Source: an uncultured Comamonadaceae bacterium (GTDB lineage: Bacteria; Pseudomonadota; Gammaproteobacteria; Burkholderiales; Burkholderiaceae). Taken from it: 7,711 bases of DNA. The DNA is taken from contig CAMLQP010000136.1 of the NCBI GenBank assembly GCA_946482115.1, positions 1 to 7,711 on the forward strand, given 5' to 3'. The notes below the pieces were generated by a model. The model was given only the letters and a program-made list of their open reading frames with translations, made no database searches and was not told the DNA's origin. Positions 4,412-7,711 of the stretch are shown piece after piece (within the stretch, counting starts at the first letter, position 1; every line of letters begins with the position of its first letter). The translations under genes were made by a program, and so were the position numbers.

Positions 4412-7396
4412 TCAGTGCACCGGGCTGTCGCTGGTGCCCAGGAACAGGTCGGGCGTGGAGGTGATCTTCTCCAGCGCGTCCAGCAGGCCGGCCATGTCCT
4501 TGTCGTTGACGAAGTCCGCCGACGAGCGTGCCTGCAGGATGGCCGCCGGCGGCTGAGGCCGCGCAACCACGAAGCCCTGCACGTAGTCCACGCCGATCTC
4601 GGCCAGGGTCTGCACCGTCTCCATGTCCTCGGCCCACTCGGCGATGGTCTTCATGCCCAGGTTCTGCGCCAGGTTGACGATGGCCTCCACGATGGCGATG
4701 TTGGCCGGGTGCTGGTTCATGTTGACGATGAAGCTGCCGTCGATCTTGAGCAGGTCGCCCGGCAGGTCCTTCAGGTAGGAGAACGAGGTGTAGCCGGCGC
4801 CGAAGTCGTCCAGCGCCACCTTGGCACCGTACTGGCGCACCTGGTTGATGAAGCGGCGCGTGTTGTCCAGGTCGTGCAGCGCCACGCTCTCGGTGATCTC
4901 CAGGCAGATGTGGCTGGCGATCTCCAGGTTGGCCTCCAGGGCGTCGAACACGTCCTCGATGAATCGTTCGTCGTTGAGCGAGGCGCCGCTGAGGTTCATG
5001 CAGACGAACTGGGTGGCCGACAGCGCCGAGCGGTTCTCGCGCAGCCACTCCAGCGTGTGCGCCAGCACCCAGCGGTCGATCACGCCCATGCGCCCGCTGT
5101 TCTCGCCCGCCGTGATGAGCCGGTCGGTCGGGATGCGGTTGCCGTTCTCGTCCTTCATGCGCAGCAGCACCTCGAAGTTGAGCGAGGCGCGCGGCTTGCG
5201 CAGCGACATGATGGGCTGCATCTCGACGAACAGGCCCTTGATCTCGGCCTGCGACGACAGATGCTCCACCAGCTTCATCTCGGCCTCGTGCTCCAGGAAC
5301 ACGCGCGAGGTCTTCTCGAACACCACCAGGCCGTCGTTGTGGCCGGACTTGGCCTCGCGGCAGGCGCGGTCGGCCGTCGCCACTGCGTCCTTGATCGACG
5401 TGCCTGGCGAGACTTCGATCAGGCCGACCGAACCGCGCACGTGGAAGGCCCGCTCGCCCACGCGGTAAGGCGTGCCGCCTATGGTGGAGACGATGCCCTG
5501 GCAGACCAGCTGGGCCAGGGCGATGGGTGTGTCGGGCATGACGATGACGAACTCGTCACCGCCCACGCGGCCCAGCGCCATCTGGCCCGACAGCATGCCG
5601 GTGACGCGGGCGCAGACCTGCTGCAGCACCTCGTCGCCCGCGCTGTGGCCGAACAGGTCGTTGATCAGCTTGAAGCGGTCCAGGTCCAGGTAGGCCAGCG
5701 CCAGGGGCTTGCCGCCGGCCAGGCCGGCCATGGCGGAGTCCAGCAGCTTCTCCACGCCGCGCCGGTTCAGCACCTTGGTCAGGGGGTCGTTGTTGGCCAG
5801 AAACTGCAGGTTCTCGGTGGCCAGCGATTTTTCCGTCACGTCCTGCAGCGACCCTTCGATCTTGTCGCGTGCCAGCGTGGCCCGCACCAGGTAGCGCCGC
5901 GGCCGTTCGTCAGCCGCCTTGCGCGCGCCTTCCATCTCCAGCTCCACCTCGCGCTGCACATGCACCTGCTGGTGCAGGCGCGTCCAGGCGCCTGGCGAGA
6001 AGTGGCGGAACCAGTCCTTGTGGCCGGCATCGAGCACGGGCGCACCCAGCATCTGGACCAGCGCCGGGTTGGCGCTCATGAAGCGGCCCTGCAGATCCAG
6101 CGTGAACAGGCCGATGGGCATGGCCTCGTAGGTGTGCTGCAGTTCGGCCTGGATCTCGAGCCGCTGGTCGTGCTCCTGCTTCATCTGCGCAGCGATGGCC
6201 AGCGAGGCCATCAGCCCGGACGACAGCGCGGCCGTGACGCTGTTCACGCTCTCGATCAGCCCCTTGATGCCGAGCGCGGCTGACAGCACCTCGTACAGGC
6301 TGGCGAACAGCGTGATGCAGATCGAGGCGCCGTACCACATGGCGACGGTGGAGCGCGTGAGCCACAGGATGCGGACCAGGAAGAACACCAGGATGCCGAT
6401 GTTGAAGCCGGTGGAAATCCAGATCAGCGGCAGGAAGGACGCGAACGACAGCGTCACCGACAGCAGCAGCAGCGGCAGGCAGGTCCATTGCGCGAAGCGC
6501 AGCAGCCCCTGGTAGCCGACTTTTTCGAGGTCGTCGCGGAAGAAGGTCTTGAACAGCGTGATGGTGGTGGTGTAGTACACCGCCACCGTCGCCAGCCGCA
6601 TGGTCTGCAGCCAGTCGGCCGGGATGCTGCGGCCCAGCCACTGGAAGTCCCAGCCCGCCGACAGCGCCGCCATGCGCAGGTTGACCACCAGCCAGGCGGA
6701 GAACAGCACGTAGGTGGTGTTGCGGTTGATCAGCGCCGTGATGAACACGAACATCGCCAGGATCAGCAGGCCGCCGTCCAGCAGGCCGGCGTAGTTGTGG
6801 AACTGCTGGACCGTGCTCTGCAGGTCCGGGTCGCTCCACTGCAGCACGGTGACGCGTGCGGGGCCCACCGAGGCGATGCGGCAGACGATAGGCGTGCCGG
6901 GCTCCAGGCCCAGCAGCGTCAGCGAGAAACCGCTTTTGAGCAGCGACAGCCGCCCGGATGCGGCGCTGCGGTCGGCCCGGCCCAGGGTCTCGCGGGTGGT
7001 CGCGTCCCAGCAGGTCATGTCGACCGCGTGGCGAGACGGGAATTCCAGCACCTGGTTGTTGATGGCCTCTTCTTCGGTGGGCAGCACGCGCAGCCAGACC
7101 GGCTCGGTCGACAGCCGTGTGTCCCAGTGGGTGACCGGCTTGGCGGCATCGACCCGGCGTAACGCCTCGTCCAGGTCCCAGCGGCCGCCGCGGTCCTCGG
7201 CCACCTGCAGGCTCATCGGTTGCCCGGAGACCTGCGGATAGAGGTGCGGCCAAGCCACCAGGGCCCAGAGCGTGAGCAGCCCCAGGGCCAGCGGCAGGGC
7301 GTAGGCGCTGATGCCGAACAACAACCGATCCAACATGCCATGCCAGGCAGACAGTCTGGCGTGCAATGGCCTGTTCGGTGCTGTGGTGTCTGGCAT
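4412..7396 (-). CDS. Membrane-bound 7TMR-DISM/PAS/GGDEF/EAL cyclic-di-GMP enzyme
   Basis: With the ATG at 7396 the product has 994 residues. An N-terminal helix (about 32-53) precedes a periplasmic beta-rich domain (about 60-190, 7TMR-DISMED2-like) and about seven membrane helices (about 203-403, 7TMR-DISM-like). A PAS domain (about 416-523) follows. GGDEF (about 533-698) is intact: LDLDRFKLIND and GGDEF at 612-616. No RxxD inhibitory site is found at the usual place (S-G-Q-M). EAL (about 711-953) has EVLLR (742-746) for EALLR and keeps the metal and catalytic residues: Asn801, Glu833, Asp863-Asp864, Lys884, Glu923 and Gln940. Known: GGDEF makes and EAL degrades c-di-GMP; here both look competent, so net activity cannot be read from sequence. 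The DISM module is known as a sensor for extracytoplasmic ligands. A TTG at 7447 would add 17 residues, but neither start has a clear SD and a -10-like CATAAT lies just upstream of the TTG, so I prefer 7396. It runs convergent to the acyltransferase gene and divergent from the gene at 7653. Confidence 0.92.
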   Translation of the reverse strand: MPDTTAPNRPLHARLSAWHGMLDRLLFGISAYALPLALGLLTLWALVAWPHLYPQVSGQPMSLQVAEDRGGRWDLDEALRRVDAAKPVTHWDTRLSTEPVWLRVLPTEEEAINNQVLEFPSRHAVDMTCWDATTRETLGRADRSAASGRLSLLKSGFSLTLLGLEPGTPIVCRIASVGPARVTVLQWSDPDLQSTVQQFHNYAGLLDGGLLILAMFVFITALINRNTTYVLFSAWLVVNLRMAALSAGWDFQWLGRSIPADWLQTMRLATVAVYYTTTITLFKTFFRDDLEKVGYQGLLRFAQWTCLPLLLLSVTLSFASFLPLIWISTGFNIGILVFFLVRILWLTRSTVAMWYGASICITLFASLYEVLSAALGIKGLIESVNSVTAALSSGLMASLAIAAQMKQEHDQRLEIQAELQHTYEAMPIGLFTLDLQGRFMSANPALVQMLGAPVLDAGHKDWFRHFSPGAWTRLHQQVHVQREVELEMEGARKAADERPRRYLVRATLARDKIEGSLQDVTEKSLATENLQFLANNDPLTKVLNRRGVEKLLDSAMAGLAGGKPLALAYLDLDRFKLINDLFGHSAGDEVLQQVCARVTGMLSGQMALGRVGGDEFVIVMPDTPIALAQLVCQGIVSTIGGTPYRVGERAFHVRGSVGLIEVSPGTSIKDAVATADRACREAKSGHNDGLVVFEKTSRVFLEHEAEMKLVEHLSSQAEIKGLFVEMQPIMSLRKPRASLNFEVLLRMKDENGNRIPTDRLITAGENSGRMGVIDRWVLAHTLEWLRENRSALSATQFVCMNLSGASLNDERFIEDVFDALEANLEIASHICLEITESVALHDLDNTRRFINQVRQYGAKVALDDFGAGYTSFSYLKDLPGDLLKIDGSFIVNMNQHPANIAIVEAIVNLAQNLGMKTIAEWAEDMETVQTLAEIGVDYVQGFVVARPQPPAAILQARSSADFVNDKDMAGLLDALEKITSTPDLFLGTSDSPVH

Positions 7397-7439
7397 TCGC
7401 TGGTGTGTGTCGGTGGGCGGTAGAAAGCGTGTCTCAGTT

Positions 7440-7466
7440 CGCCCCAAATTATGAATGGAATGTCAA
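7440..7466 (-). promoter_or_regulatory. Possible promoter of the GGDEF/EAL gene
   Basis: On the minus strand CATAAT (7453-7448) is a good -10-like hexamer in an AT-rich patch, and would start transcription around 7442-7440, about 45 nt before the ATG at 7396. A perfect TTGACA (7466-7461) lies only 7 nt upstream of it, which is far too close for a normal -35 partner; 17 nt downstream of that TTGACA there is no -10. So the elements are present but badly spaced. It is a weak call. Confidence 0.25.
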
Positions 7467-7526
7467 AAACAGGGGCCATTCGCGGGTCCGGATTTACACC
7501 TCGCGGCCCCGATGTGGTGAATGGCA

Positions 7527-7542
7527 TACGCCACCCGGCGTA
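7527..7542. promoter_or_regulatory. Palindrome TACGCC-N4-GGCGTA in the divergent control region
   Basis: TACGCC (7527-7532) and GGCGTA (7537-7542) form a perfect 6-bp inverted repeat with a 4-nt spacer. It lies in the 256-bp gap between the divergent GGDEF/EAL gene and the exported-protein gene. An overlapping TGGC-ATAC-GCCA (7522-7533 area) shares its left half. Such a dyad could be an operator, for instance for a LuxR/NarL-type regulator like the one encoded here, but no second copy upstream of another gene was found. Function is inference. Confidence 0.35.
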
Positions 7543-7583
7543 CAGACGTGCTTCAGGGTTCTCCCTAGCATGACCTTCATCCT

Positions 7584-7603
7584 TCAGGCACCGATGCGCC
7601 TGA
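7584..7603. repeat. Inverted repeat TCAGGC-N8-GCCTGA upstream of the exported-protein gene
   Basis: TCAGGC (7584-7589) and GCCTGA (7598-7603) are perfectly complementary around an 8-nt loop. It is 50 bp before the ATG at 7653, probably in the leader or promoter region. No T-run follows, so it is not a terminator. It could be an operator or a leader stem; nothing else in the gap (7448-7652) looks like an RNA gene or an obvious sigma-70 promoter for the plus strand. Confidence 0.3.
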
Positions 7604-7641
7604 GCGGATCGCCAAGCCCTTCAAATGATTTTTGTGGAACT

Positions 7642-7648
7642 GGAGAAG
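7642..7648 (+). promoter_or_regulatory. Ribosome binding site fixing the start at 7653
   Basis: GGAGAAG lies 4 nt before the ATG at 7653 (GGAG to ATG spacing 7 nt). It is the best SD in this gap and supports the 7653 start over other small frames that cross the region. Confidence 0.7.
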
Positions 7649-7652
7649 CGCC

Positions 7653-7711
7653 ATGCAACGTCGATTCACCCTCAAGGCCCTCTCGGCCGCCGCCACCGCC
7701 ATGACCCTGGG
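7653..7711 (+). CDS. Exported protein, probably a transporter solute-binding protein (N-terminal fragment)
   Basis: Only about 20 residues are visible before the right edge. They read as a signal peptide start: a charged N-region with twin Arg (MQRRF), a Lys, then an Ala-rich hydrophobic stretch. The RR-F-T-L-K arrangement is close to, but not a strict match of, the Tat motif; it may equally be a Sec signal. This N-terminus style is common in ABC, TRAP and tripartite-tricarboxylate binding proteins of Burkholderiales. I recall similar starts in urea-type ABC binding proteins (UrtA), but 20 residues cannot decide the family. The good SD at 7642-7648 and the divergent position make the gene itself credible. 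If it is a binding protein, it would fit as a target of the permease-like sensor system in this window. Confidence 0.6.
   Translation, partial: MQRRFTLKALSAAATAMTL

Noticed and set aside
3535..4566. Minus-strand frame (343 codons) antisense to the acyltransferase
   Set aside because: Composition is Arg/His/Gln-rich without a recognisable fold; it crosses the terminator and the end of the GGDEF/EAL gene, and the plus frame has a strong SD and family motifs.
4394..6283. Long plus-strand frame (629 codons) antisense to the GGDEF/EAL gene
   Set aside because: Its translation is His/Gln/Val/Leu-rich low-complexity with no domain; it is the usual shadow of a GC-rich gene, while the minus frame carries complete GGDEF and EAL motifs.
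7537..7553. Sigma-54-like -24/-12 promoter (GG ... TGC)
   Set aside because: The GG and GC are 11 nt apart instead of 10 and the flanks do not match TGGCAC-N5-TTGC.
7366..7704. Small plus-strand frame across the divergent gap
   Set aside because: No SD, no family resemblance, overlaps both the start of the c-di-GMP gene and the well-supported gene at 7653.

Overview
The window is GC-rich DNA with long, strongly GC3-biased genes, short gene gaps and dense antisense shadow frames. Together with the protein families present, this points to a betaproteobacterium of the order Burkholderiales, most likely Comamonadaceae (Acidovorax, Hydrogenophaga or Variovorax-like). That placement is from recall of protein style, not from a search.

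Layout. (1) Bases 1-2410, plus: the 3' part of a large sensor gene, open at the left edge. It encodes the C-terminal half of an NCS1-type (purine/cytosine/allantoin) permease, a Cys-rich module, two more membrane helices, a HisKA/HATPase kinase core and a receiver domain. A palindromic REP-like sequence lies in frame between the permease and the Cys-rich module. (2) 2391-3359, plus: a response regulator with receiver, PAS-like middle and LuxR/NarL-type HTH, overlapping the kinase gene by 20 bp. (3) 3360-3519: an AT-richer leader with nested inverted repeats and a Shine-Dalgarno that can fold into a hairpin. (4) 3520-4344, plus: a FeeM-like N-acyl amino acid synthase-type acyltransferase (autoinducer-synthase/GNAT fold), ending at a strong intrinsic terminator (4367-4395). 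(5) 4412-7396, minus, convergent: a membrane-bound 7TMR-DISM/PAS/GGDEF/EAL cyclic-di-GMP enzyme with both catalytic signatures intact. (6) 7397-7652: a divergent control region with several small palindromes. (7) 7653 to the right edge, plus: the first 20 codons of an exported, probably substrate-binding, protein.

How the parts may work together. The kinase and regulator are clearly one two-component system in which a transporter-like domain is the probable sensor. The acyltransferase and the c-di-GMP enzyme are both signal-making or signal-breaking enzymes, and the neighbouring secreted protein starts like a transporter binding protein. A plausible but unproven reading is that a solute sensed by the permease-kinase controls uptake genes and possibly the acyl-signal gene next door. 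The sequence alone does not prove that the acyltransferase and c-di-GMP genes belong to the same circuit.
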